Part shown: positions 23,282 to 29,020 of the stretch, piece by piece | How positions within the stretch are numbered: position 1 is the first letter of the stretch | How the letters are laid out: each line of letters begins with the position of its first letter | Origin: JALOAR01 sp041649615 | GTDB lineage: Bacteria; Patescibacteriota; Minisyncoccia; UBA6257; Colwellbacteraceae | Reading direction: 5' to 3' | NCBI GenBank assembly: GCA_041649615.1 | Contig: JBAZMT010000001.1 | Coordinates: 124,001-188,000 of the forward strand | Length of the DNA stretch: 64,000 bases | The notes under the pieces: generated by a model | Told to the model about the DNA's origin: nothing | The model's input: only the letters and a program-made list of their open reading frames with translations | Database searches by the model: none | Translations under genes and position numbers: made by a program

Positions 23282-23761
23282 TTATGCGATTTTTGACGCC
23301 CTTTCTTTAAGCACAAACATAAATGACCTTATGGGAGATGCAATCATACCAACCAACTGACCTAGCAATACTTTTCTTGAAGGTAGTTGCCCCAGCATAA
23401 TCACTTCTTCCGCCGGAACGAATCTTTTCTCGTTTATGTCGTATCCACCCAATATTTTGGCGCTGGCGAATTTATACGCCGGTCCCGCCATAGTGAATAT
23501 TTCATCTCCCGAAAAAATCGTTCCAACTTGAGAATCAAACATTTCAGGATTGAAATCCAATCCGGCTTCGTTCATAGCAACTCTTAAAAGTCTTTTCTTT
23601 ATGACTTTGAGTTCTCCTCCCACGGCGCGGATGGTTTTTCTGAAATTGTTCAAATCTCCGGTTTTAACTCCGGTAAAGTCTATGAAAACGATCGAATGAC
23701 TGTTTTTCAAGTCACCACTCTCGTTTTTTATTATTTCTTTCTTTTGATCTTTTGTAAGCAT
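23282..23761 (-). CDS. rplJ: 50S ribosomal protein L10
   Basis: L10 (159 aa) anchors L7/L12 dimers to the ribosome. It starts MLTKDQKKEIIKN; typical features are SIVFIDFTGVKTGDLNNFRK, GGELKVIKKRLLRVA, and the C-terminal helix that binds L7/L12 (SFMFVLKERASKIA). A GTG at 23791 would add ten residues, but the ATG at 23761 fits the family. A leader of about 150 nt upstream carries a terminator-like hairpin, so expression is probably controlled by attenuation, as for many L10 operons. Confidence 0.93.
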   Translation of the reverse strand: MLTKDQKKEIIKNESGDLKNSHSIVFIDFTGVKTGDLNNFRKTIRAVGGELKVIKKRLLRVAMNEAGLDFNPEMFDSQVGTIFSGDEIFTMAGPAYKFASAKILGGYDINEKRFVPAEEVIMLGQLPSRKVLLGQLVGMIASPIRSFMFVLKERASKIA

Positions 23762-23784
23762 AGGACGCTTGTTTTTACGACCTT

Positions 23785-23917
23785 TAGGCACCGCGCTTCG
23801 GTTTCACGCAAATAAAAAACCGCGGAAACCGCAGCAGGAGTAGAATTATATCCTCCGGAGGGCGCCTTACGGCATTAGTCCTTTTCAGGAACCCAACCTT
23901 CTGCGGATGCTAAAGCC
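23785..23917 (-). promoter_or_regulatory. Structured leader of rplJ-rplL with attenuator hairpin
   Basis: Minus strand, between the promoter and L10. The distal part has CTGCGG-TTT-CCGCGG followed by TTTTTTATTT (23811-23834), an intrinsic-terminator shape placed before the coding region. The proximal part (ATCCGCAGAAGGTTGGG, CCTGAAAAGG, GCCGTAAGGC, CTCCGGAG) can form several further stems and overlaps the position of the known L10/L12 autoregulatory leader in other bacteria. Regulation by L10 binding is inference; the hairpin is visible. Confidence 0.65.
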
Positions 23918-23946
23918 ATACTACGTAAAAAGGCTCACTGTGTCAA
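23918..23946 (-). promoter_or_regulatory. Consensus promoter of rplJ-rplL
   Basis: Minus strand: TTGACA (23941-23946), 17-bp spacer, TAGTAT (23918-23923). The -35 overlaps the last codons of pcm. Confidence 0.8.
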
Positions 23947-24572
23947 TCGGAAATAAGAGGTACAAATGAGAAGCCCGGGTATTCCTTAACGTCAAATTCC
24001 GAACCTGAAATCTTATCGGCGACAACAAGCCTTTCCGAGATCGGCATGACAATCCGTCCTCCGACCGCAAGCGTGTTTTTCCAAGATTCGGGAACATTGT
24101 CATATTCGGCCGCGGAAACGATTTTATCAAAAACCGGCCACGAAGGATCAATATTCAAGGCGTTACCGCTAATCGCTTCCACTGTGCCTTTGGAAATAAG
24201 ACCGAATTTTTCCAAATTCAATTTGGCCGTATCGGCGAGATCTTTGACGCGTTCAACCGTAATGACTTTTCCTTCGGGAGCAACGATATTTGCGATAAGC
24301 GCCGCCTGCCAGCCGGAGCCGGTACCGACGTCAAGAATTTCATCCCCTCTTTGCGGATTTAAGAGATTTAAAATAAAGGCGACCGTGAACGGCTGGGAAA
24401 TCGTCTGATCGTATCCTATGGGTAGAGGTCTATCCTCCCCCGCAAAAGATTTTTGATCTTCGGGCAAAAATTTTGAACGATCAGTTTCCCGAAACGCCCG
24501 TTCTAGTTCCGGCGATTTGATATAACCTTGGAGAACGAGCTTGTTTACCAGATTTTCGTATTCGCTGTCCAC
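23943..24572 (-). CDS. pcm: Protein-L-isoaspartate O-methyltransferase
   Basis: Pcm (209 aa) uses SAM to methylate isoaspartyl residues in damaged proteins so they can revert. It has ALIANI-type helices and clear landmarks: DRPLPIGYDQTISQPFTVAF (near residue 45), the SAM motif ILDVGTGSGWQAALIA, VITVERVKDLADTAK, and FDKIVSAAEYDNVPESW followed by GGRIVMPI. The GTG at 24572 is the only sensible start, 11 nt after the rpmG stop. Length is slightly below the usual 215 aa. It shares a transcript with rpmG. Confidence 0.92.
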   Translation of the reverse strand: MDSEYENLVNKLVLQGYIKSPELERAFRETDRSKFLPEDQKSFAGEDRPLPIGYDQTISQPFTVAFILNLLNPQRGDEILDVGTGSGWQAALIANIVAPEGKVITVERVKDLADTAKLNLEKFGLISKGTVEAISGNALNIDPSWPVFDKIVSAAEYDNVPESWKNTLAVGGRIVMPISERLVVADKISGSEFDVKEYPGFSFVPLISD

Positions 24573-24583
24573 GAGCGATTTTG

Positions 24584-24754
24584 TTATTTGCCCGATTCTT
24601 TGTGGGCCGTGCGCTTTTTGCAGTGAGCGCAGAACTTTAAAAGATTAAGTTTTCCTTCGGCGGTTTTCTTGTTTTTGCGGGTGTAATAATTCACCCGTCC
24701 GCATTCGGAGCACTTAAGCCTGATTAAATTTTCGGAATATTTGGACTTGGCCAT
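24584..24754 (-). CDS. rpmG: 50S ribosomal protein L33
   Basis: A 56-aa protein starting MAKSKYSENLIRLKCSECGR and ending with FCAHCKKRTAHKESGK. Two Cys pairs (C15/C18 and C42/C45) give the zinc-binding form of L33. The fragment NYYTRKNKK is the family core. It is divergent from the tRNA-Thr(TGT) gene and precedes pcm. No SD is visible. Confidence 0.93.
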   Translation of the reverse strand: MAKSKYSENLIRLKCSECGRVNYYTRKNKKTAEGKLNLLKFCAHCKKRTAHKESGK

Positions 24755-24786
24755 TCGGAGTTCAATTTAGCTATTTTAGGCGAATT

Positions 24787-24816
24787 TTGCAAGATTTAAC
24801 GTATTTGAGATATTAT
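24787..24816 (+). promoter_or_regulatory. Promoter of tRNA-Thr(TGT)
   Basis: TTGCAA (24787-24792), 18-bp spacer, TATTAT (24811-24816), 15 nt before the tRNA 5' end. Confidence 0.65.
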
Positions 24817-24831
24817 CGGAAGTGTTAAAGT

Positions 24832-24903
24832 GCCACCTTAGCTCAGCGGCAGAGCAACACTTTTGTAAAGTGTGGGTCCTCGGTTCAAATCCGAGAGGTG
24901 GCT
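24832..24903 (+). tRNA. tRNA-Thr(TGT)
   Basis: Acceptor GCCACCT/AGGTGGC, D-arm GCTC/GAGC, anticodon arm ACACT-TTTGTAA-AGTGT with anticodon TGT, T-arm CTCGG-TTCAAAT-CCGAG, discriminator T; no encoded CCA. A full tRNA-linked repeat begins almost directly at its 3' end with no terminator between them, so the repeat should be part of the precursor transcript. Confidence 0.93.
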
Positions 24904-24905
24904 CA

Positions 24906-25075
24906 CGAGGATTTGAACGTCGAGTGGGGTCGGGAGAACGCTTTAAGCGGTCTCCCGTGTAGGAAGATATTAGAAACCGAGGGTTTCTAAAGCAAAGCGA
25001 ATCCGTTTCCGCCAATCGACGGGTAGCGGAAACGGGGGCGGATGAGCGAGCAGTGAAAATCCGAGAGGTGGCTCA
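24906..25075 (+). repeat. tRNA-linked structured repeat, longest copy (tRNA-Thr)
   Basis: A 170-bp element. It begins CGAGGATTTGAACG, where GGATTTGAAC is the reverse complement of the tRNA-Thr(TGT) T-arm. It ends (25057-25075) with AAATCCGAGAGGTGGCTCA, a perfect 19-bp direct copy of tRNA positions 24887-24905. Hairpin A, CGTGTAGGA and hairpin B are identical to the tRNA-Glu copy over more than 70 nt, showing recent common origin. It differs by a third hairpin, CGTTTCCGC with GCGGAAACG (25002-25034), in the distal part. It ends 7 bp before the promoter of the next tRNA. Confidence 0.8.
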
Positions 25076-25081
25076 AAATTC

Positions 25082-25111
25082 TTGTCATCTTTGCTTAAAT
25101 ACGGCTAAAAT
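25082..25111 (+). promoter_or_regulatory. Promoter of tRNA-Thr(GGT)
   Basis: TTGTCA (25082-25087), 18-bp spacer, TAAAAT (25106-25111), 10 nt before the tRNA. Confidence 0.65.
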
Positions 25112-25121
25112 GACGAAGCTA

Positions 25122-25193
25122 GCCAAAGTAGTTCAGTGGTAGAACGCCTTCTTGGTAAGAAGGAGGTCGTGGGTCCGATTCCCACCTTTGGCT
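25122..25193 (+). tRNA. tRNA-Thr(GGT)
   Basis: Acceptor GCCAAAG/CTTTGGC, D-arm GTTC/GAAC, anticodon arm CCTTC-TTGGTAA-GAAGG with anticodon GGT, T-arm GTGGG-TCCGATT-CCCAC, discriminator T; no encoded CCA. No linked repeat follows. Confidence 0.93.
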
Positions 25194-25204
25194 CAAGGAG
25201 CGCT

Positions 25205-25233
25205 TTGCGATGACGAGTTAGTTTGTTTAAAAT
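25205..25233 (+). promoter_or_regulatory. Promoter of tRNA-Tyr
   Basis: TTGCGA (25205-25210), 17-bp spacer, TAAAAT (25228-25233), 20 nt before the tRNA. Confidence 0.6.
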
Positions 25234-25253
25234 AGTAGGCGTTCCGACATTAC

Positions 25254-25339
25254 GCACAGGTGGTAGAGCGGTCAATTACAACAGACTGTAAATCTGTCGC
25301 CTTCGGGCTACGCAGGTTCGAATCCTGCCCTGTGCACCA
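25254..25339 (+). tRNA. tRNA-Tyr(GTA)
   Basis: A class II tRNA of 86 nt with acceptor GCACAGG/CCTGTGC, anticodon arm ACAGA-CTGTAAA-TCTGT with anticodon GTA, a long variable arm (GTCGCCTTCGGGCTACG), T-arm GCAGG-TTCGAAT-CCTGC, discriminator A and an encoded CCA. It is followed by a terminator and then by a full tRNA-linked repeat. Confidence 0.94.
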
Positions 25340-25362
25340 TATCCCGCTTGCGGGATATTTTT
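25339..25362 (+). terminator. Intrinsic terminator of tRNA-Tyr
   Basis: ATATCCCGC-TTG-CGGGATAT followed by TTTTTG, starting at the last base of the CCA. Confidence 0.8.
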
Positions 25363-25369
25363 GTTTAGA

Positions 25370-25505
25370 AGAGGATTCGAACGTTCAAGGGGGTCGGGGA
25401 AATCTTCTAAAGATTTCCCCGTGTAGGAGAATATTAAGAACCGAGGGTTCTTAAAGAGGAGCAAGTGAAGACGAGTGAGCAGTGAAATTTCTCCCCTGTG
25501 CACCA
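25370..25505 (+). repeat. tRNA-linked structured repeat, full copy (tRNA-Tyr)
   Basis: A 136-bp element. It begins AGAGGATTCGAACG, where AGGATTCGAAC is the reverse complement of the tRNA-Tyr T-arm. It ends with CCCTGTGCACCA (25494-25505), an exact copy of the 3' end of tRNA-Tyr including CCA (25328-25339). Hairpin A is GGGGAAATCTT-CTA-AAGATTTCCCC and hairpin B is TTAAGAACC-GAG-GGTTCTTAA. Both differ in sequence from the Glu and Thr copies but keep length and pairing, with compensatory changes on both strands. CGTGTAGGA is unchanged. This covariation is the best evidence that the structure is selected. Confidence 0.82.
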
Positions 25506-25512
25506 AGACCTG

Positions 25513-25556
25513 AAGCCCCTCCCCAGTTTTAATAAAAAACTGGGGAGGGGCTTTTT
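25513..25556 (+). terminator. Long intrinsic terminator after the tRNA-Tyr repeat
   Basis: AAGCCCCTCCCCAGTTTT pairs with its full complement around AATAA, followed by TTTTTATT. It closes the tRNA/repeat block and insulates the next gene. Confidence 0.9.
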
Positions 25557-25564
25557 ATTATCTT

Positions 25565-25593
25565 TTGACCCCTTTGAATAGAATATGTTATTT
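25565..25593 (+). promoter_or_regulatory. Promoter of the 25625-26026 gene
   Basis: TTGACC (25565-25570), 17-bp spacer, TTATTT (25588-25593), then a leader of about 25 nt with AAGGAGG. Confidence 0.6.
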
Positions 25594-25624
25594 AAGAGTT
25601 AGGTCTTAAAAAGGAGGAATAATA

Positions 25625-26026
25625 ATGAGTATTAAGCCGATGTCTCTCAAAGACAGGCGAAAAAGCTGCTTGTACCAAGCCGAACGATGGCTTAAGCTAT
25701 TGCGTCCCGGTATCCCCAACTATGAAACGGTAGCGGGTTATATACGCGAAGAGATGAAAGAAGGAGGATTTACCCTTTGCGATCTGGGAATTACCGAAGA
25801 AGAATTCAAGGCAATGTGTCTTAAAGGCCGTGAGGCAAAAGCGAGACAGTTATTACACTATCTACGCCGGAGCACTGAACGGAGCAGTCTTCATTCCATC
25901 ATAACCATAGTGGACGGCATTCACGAAGAGGTTCGATTGGGCAAGTTCAATCTTGCCGACATCGGCACGAGTCTGGACGAGTTAATGTCCTTCATCAACA
26001 AGAAAAAAGAAGAGGCCCCCGCTTGA
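25625..26026 (+). CDS. Small protein with an internal duplication, function unknown (cassette gene)
   Basis: A 133-aa, charged, soluble protein with no recognised family. Two segments resemble each other: YIREEMKEGGFTLCDLGIT (about residues 38-56) with EEEFKAM after it, and GIHEEVRLGKFNLADIGTS (about 99-117) with LDELMSF after it. This suggests two copies of a helical domain of about 60 residues. The ATG follows AAGGAGG with 7 nt spacing. Own promoter and own terminator (26014-26036) make it a single-gene unit between a tRNA block and the tsf operon. Confidence 0.7.
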   Translation: MSIKPMSLKDRRKSCLYQAERWLKLLRPGIPNYETVAGYIREEMKEGGFTLCDLGITEEEFKAMCLKGREAKARQLLHYLRRSTERSSLHSIITIVDGIHEEVRLGKFNLADIGTSLDELMSFINKKKEEAPA

Positions 26027-26036
26027 GGGGTCTTTT
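26014..26036 (+). terminator. Terminator of the 25625-26026 gene
   Basis: GGCCCC/GGGG(T)C stem around a short GCTTGA loop, followed by TTTT; it overlaps the stop codon. Confidence 0.65.
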
Positions 26037-26038
26037 AT

Positions 26039-26347
26039 TTACACAGGGATTCCCGTGCCGTTCTTCTTATTAGAATCTCCTTTGACGTTTTTTAACTTGT
26101 CGGTTACAAAGTTGTCCGCTTTCAGAATAATTATTTTAGTTTTCCGAAGCGCTTTATGCATAATGAGATTCAAAGAATCGTCTATTTTGTCCAAAGGAAT
26201 TTTTTTCGCCAGTCGCGCCAATCTTTCTTTTCGCGGTTTACGAACGGCAACTTCGTCCTCAATTCGAGGAAGCGCTCGCGCCAAAATAAAAACTATCGCG
26301 CCGAGCGCCAAAAAAATTATGGTCTCAAGAATGAAGCTATAAAGCAT
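26039..26347 (-). CDS. Membrane-anchored small protein of unknown function
   Basis: A 102-aa protein with one N-terminal membrane helix (YSFILETIIFLALGAIVFIL, about residues 3-22). A basic soluble tail follows (VRKPRKERLARLAKKIPL, then KALRKTKIIILKADNF). Not recognised. Its ATG at 26347 overlaps the last codons of tsf, so it is translated from the rpsB-tsf transcript. Partnership with translation is not implied by anything in the sequence. Confidence 0.6.
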   Translation of the reverse strand: MLYSFILETIIFLALGAIVFILARALPRIEDEVAVRKPRKERLARLAKKIPLDKIDDSLNLIMHKALRKTKIIILKADNFVTDKLKNVKGDSNKKNGTGIPV

Positions 26348-26780
26348 AGCGGCAGAATTTCGCTATTTGAATGTTCTCGCCCACTTTGGCGATTACGCCT
26401 TTAATGAGATTCTCAATAGTAACACTCTCGTTCTTTATGAAAGGAGATGTCAGGAGCGCGGTAACGTCTTCCGGCTCCATTGCGGCGATTTGCATGGCAA
26501 CGTCGCGCGCCAACTGTTTAAAGTCTTCGGTGCGAGCGACGAAATCGGTTTCGCATCTTATATCAAGCAAAACGCCGATACGGTCGTTATGAATGTAAGA
26601 AAAAATAAGTCCCGCGCCGGTCGTCCGATCGGCTTTCTTTTCTGCTTTAACGAGTCCCCTTTCTTGGATGATTTGAATCGCCCTATCCATGTCGCCCGAG
26701 GCTTCTTCAAGAGCGCGTTTCGCATCCATTACTCCGGCACCGGTTTTCTCTCTTAAGTCCTTAATGTCTTCCGCAGTCAT
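26337..26780 (-). CDS. tsf: Elongation factor Ts, short form
   Basis: EF-Ts (147 aa) recharges EF-Tu with GTP. The N-terminal UBA-like domain is clear (DIKDLREKTGAGVMDAKRAL). It is followed by one EF-Ts core domain with IGVLLDIRCETDFVARTEDF (the TDFVAR EF-Tu-contact motif) and the end VGENIQIAKFCRYAL. Most bacterial EF-Ts have about 280 residues with two core subdomains; short forms with one exist, for example in Thermus. The reading frame is intact, so this is a compact version, not a broken gene. It follows rpsB, the usual partner. Confidence 0.93.
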   Translation of the reverse strand: MTAEDIKDLREKTGAGVMDAKRALEEASGDMDRAIQIIQERGLVKAEKKADRTTGAGLIFSYIHNDRIGVLLDIRCETDFVARTEDFKQLARDVAMQIAAMEPEDVTALLTSPFIKNESVTIENLIKGVIAKVGENIQIAKFCRYAL

Positions 26781-26795
26781 ATCTGGTTTCTTATT

Positions 26796-27620
26796 TTACT
26801 CTTTTTCCCCCTTTTCGGGAACGGTGTTTACTTGGATGACGTTTTTAAGAGAATCTTCCAAGTAATTCATAATCCATTTTACGCTTTCGCCAAGTCTGTT
26901 GTTCGCCGAAACCGGATAATCGGCGATTTTAGGATCGGTATCCGTATTGATAATCGCGACTACCGGGATGTTCGTAACGTGCGCCTCTCTTATGGCCGTT
27001 TTATTCGATTGGACGTCAAGAACGAGCACGGCTCCCGGAAGTCCCGTCATTTTCGTTAATCCCTCAAAAAGCAGTCTCATCTTTTCAATTTTCTTATCAA
27101 GAAGAACTCTTTCTTTCTTGGTGTATTTTTGAAGCGCTCCGCTTTCTTTGTCCGAAAGAAGTTTGTTGTAATATTTTATCCTTCCTTCAATGGCTTTGAA
27201 GTTCGTTAAAGTGCCGCCGAGCCATCTTTCGGCAACGTAAGGCAAATCAAGTTTCGTTCCGAATTCTTTGGCCGCGAATTTGGCGGCCGGAGAGGTGCCC
27301 ACGATTATTATTTTTTTGCCCGAAGAAGAAATTGATTTCAAAAAAGCGGCCGCTCTTTCAAGTTCTTTTATGGTATTTTCCAAATTTATTATTTCAGTAC
27401 CGCTTCTCGTCGCAAAGATACGCGATTTCATCTCCGGATGGGTTTTGCTCTTCGCGAGACCGTAAAGAAGTCCGGCTTCGGCCATTTCCTGGAGAAGCAA
27501 AACTTCTTCAGCCGAAAGAGCGGGCCTTTCGACAACTCCGGGGTTTTCAGCCTCAATCGAGTCGGTTTCTTTGCTGGTTTCGAGAGATAGATCTTTGGTT
27601 TCTTCCTTAGTGGTAGTCAT
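26796..27620 (-). CDS. rpsB: 30S ribosomal protein S2
   Basis: S2 (274 aa) is a small-subunit protein needed for S1 binding. Landmarks: EAGLLYGLAKSKTHPEMKSR in place of the usual aGvHfGHqt.rWnPkM, VGTSPAAKFAAKEFGTKLDL, ERWLGGTLTNFKAIEGRIKY, and the nucleotide-like stretch VLVLDVQSNKTAIREAHVTN followed by IPVVAIINTDTDP. The N-terminus has about 35 extra acidic residues before the family core, and the H-G-H segment is diverged. It is first in rpsB-tsf, as in most bacteria. Confidence 0.94.
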   Translation of the reverse strand: MTTTKEETKDLSLETSKETDSIEAENPGVVERPALSAEEVLLLQEMAEAGLLYGLAKSKTHPEMKSRIFATRSGTEIINLENTIKELERAAAFLKSISSSGKKIIIVGTSPAAKFAAKEFGTKLDLPYVAERWLGGTLTNFKAIEGRIKYYNKLLSDKESGALQKYTKKERVLLDKKIEKMRLLFEGLTKMTGLPGAVLVLDVQSNKTAIREAHVTNIPVVAIINTDTDPKIADYPVSANNRLGESVKWIMNYLEDSLKNVIQVNTVPEKGEKE

Positions 27621-27636
27621 TATGATAATGACCCAC

Positions 27637-27666
27637 AGTATATGGTCTTAAGAGCTGATGTGTCAA
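27637..27666 (-). promoter_or_regulatory. Promoter of rpsB-tsf
   Basis: Minus strand: TTGACA (27661-27666), 18-bp spacer, TATACT (27637-27642), 16 nt before the ATG. The -35 overlaps the trmD stop region. Confidence 0.75.
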
Positions 27667-28310
27667 CGTTTTAGGCCTTTTTTTTCGCGCCACTCCTTGA
27701 TTTTCGCGGAATGTCCGCTTAAGAGAACTTTGGGCACAGGCCATTTTTTGTTACTCTCTGGAACAAAAATTTCAGGTCGGGTATAGGTCGGATACGAGCC
27801 CTTGATCGTTTCAAGAGATTCGGTTTTTCCGAGAACGCCCGGGATGCGGCGACTTACCGCCTCTATAAGAACCATGGCGGGCAATTCACCGCCAGCAAGT
27901 ACGTAGTCTCCGATGGAAACACTCTCGTCTGCAACGTGCGCGGCCACGCGCTCATCAACTCCTTCGTAGCGGCCGCAAATCATAATCAGCCGATCATATT
28001 TCGCGAGTCGGCTTATGAGGGCTTCGTCCAGTTTTTTGCCGCGAGGAGAAAAAAGAATAACTCGCGTTTTTTTGGATTTTTTTCCGCGGATCTTTTTAAT
28101 CGCTCTATAAACCGGCGCGACTTCTATAACCATTCCGGGGCCTCCGCCAAAAGGTCTGTCATCAACTTTTTTATGTCTATTTTCGGAAAAATCTCTTAAA
28201 TTCCAAGTCCTGACTTGAATTAATTTTTTACTTATGGCGCGCTTAATAAGCGATTCACGGAGAAAAGAATCAAAAATACGAGGAAATATTGTAATAATCT
28301 CAAATTTCAT
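27663..28310 (-). CDS. trmD: tRNA (guanine(37)-N(1))-methyltransferase
   Basis: TrmD (215 aa) methylates N1 of G37 next to the anticodon and prevents +1 frameshifting. It starts MKFEIITIFPRIFDSFL and has VDDRPFGGGPGMVIE near residue 50, LIMICGRYEGVDERV, and the SAM-binding trefoil-knot motif SIGDYVLAGGELPAMVLIEA. The end (LKRGGHKKI-type linker and helical domain) reads PKVLLSGHSAKIKEWREK. It is third in rpsP-khpA-trmD; rimM, which usually lies before it, is missing from the cluster. Confidence 0.95.
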   Translation of the reverse strand: MKFEIITIFPRIFDSFLRESLIKRAISKKLIQVRTWNLRDFSENRHKKVDDRPFGGGPGMVIEVAPVYRAIKKIRGKKSKKTRVILFSPRGKKLDEALISRLAKYDRLIMICGRYEGVDERVAAHVADESVSIGDYVLAGGELPAMVLIEAVSRRIPGVLGKTESLETIKGSYPTYTRPEIFVPESNKKWPVPKVLLSGHSAKIKEWREKKGLKR

Positions 28311-28378
28311 TTTAAAAAATGAGACAACGTGAACGAGCCCCGTTATGTGCTAAGCAACGGAAAAACCAATACCACTAA

Positions 28379-28681
28379 TTAGTACTGCGAGGACGATTCT
28401 CCTCCCGTAGAAGGCCTTTGACGTTCTCCTCCGGGTTCTTCTATCTTCAGATTGACTCTCGCGTTATTTTTAACGCCCACTATTCGGAGAAGGGAACGGA
28501 TTGCTTTTGCCGTGCTTCCCTCGCGTCCGATTATCTGTCCCATGTCCTGGGGATTTACCTTAAGAGAAAGCAAGACACCCATTTCGTCAATTTGCCTTGT
28601 GACAACCACATCTTCCGGGTGGTCAACGATGGACTTAATAAGAAATTCTAGGAATTGCTGATCGGCGGTTGATTGATCCAT
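28379..28681 (-). CDS. khpA: KH-domain RNA-binding protein (KhpA/YlqC family)
   Basis: A 100-aa protein made almost wholly of one KH domain: FLIKSIVDHPEDVVVTRQ, LKVNPQDMGQIIGREG with the GREG (GXXG) loop near residue 60, and STAKAIRSLLRIVGVKNNAR. In Gram-positive bacteria KhpA pairs with KhpB and binds RNA; here the partner is not in the window. It lies between rpsP and trmD, its conserved place. Confidence 0.9.
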   Translation of the reverse strand: MDQSTADQQFLEFLIKSIVDHPEDVVVTRQIDEMGVLLSLKVNPQDMGQIIGREGSTAKAIRSLLRIVGVKNNARVNLKIEEPGGERQRPSTGGESSSQY

Positions 28682-28709
28682 TCGCGCGGTTTTATTTTTT
28701 TAAGAATTT

Positions 28710-28955
28710 TTACGACCTTTTTTCTTCTATTCCCGATTTTTTAATGTAGGCGGCGGCGGTTTCAGAGGGTTTTGCGCCGGAAGAAATCCAATGAGAAATT
28801 CTCTCTTTTTTTAACTCAAATCTGTCGGCGTGAGGATCAACAAATCCCAAGTCTTCAATAAATTTGCTCTTTATTTTTGAGCGCGCTTCCGCGACCACAA
28901 CCCTGAAAGAGGCATGGCCTTTTTTTCCGATGCGACGAAGTCTGATGGATAACAT
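28710..28955 (-). CDS. rpsP: 30S ribosomal protein S16
   Basis: S16 (81 aa) starts MLSIRLRRIGKKGHASFRVV, the standard N-terminus, with DLGFVDPHADRFELKKERIS and WISSGAKPSETAAAYIKKSG matching the family. It is the first gene of rpsP-khpA-trmD, with a consensus promoter directly upstream (28968-28996). Confidence 0.96.
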   Translation of the reverse strand: MLSIRLRRIGKKGHASFRVVVAEARSKIKSKFIEDLGFVDPHADRFELKKERISHWISSGAKPSETAAAYIKKSGIEEKRS

Positions 28956-28967
28956 AAGTCTTTCGGA

Positions 28968-28996
28968 ATGGTATTAGAAAAAGCCCCTTTTGTCAA
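28968..28996 (-). promoter_or_regulatory. Promoter of rpsP-khpA-trmD
   Basis: Minus strand: TTGACA (28991-28996), 17-bp spacer, TACCAT (28968-28973), ending 12 nt before the S16 ATG, so the leader is about 5 nt. Confidence 0.75.
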
Positions 28997-29020
28997 TTTA
29001 TTCCGGATAAGTTCCCGGTC

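Noticed and set aside
24776..25015. 79-aa minus-strand frame through tRNA-Thr and its repeat
   Set aside because: The sequence GFEPRTHTLQ is antisense tRNA and the rest is antisense repeat; similar peptides in databases would be annotation artefacts.
25260..25506. Frames through tRNA-Tyr and its repeat on both strands
   Set aside because: Same reason: structured RNA and a tRNA gene explain the open frames.
26337..26780. tsf as a truncated pseudogene
   Set aside because: The frame is intact, the EF-Tu contact motif is present, and one-domain EF-Ts proteins are known.
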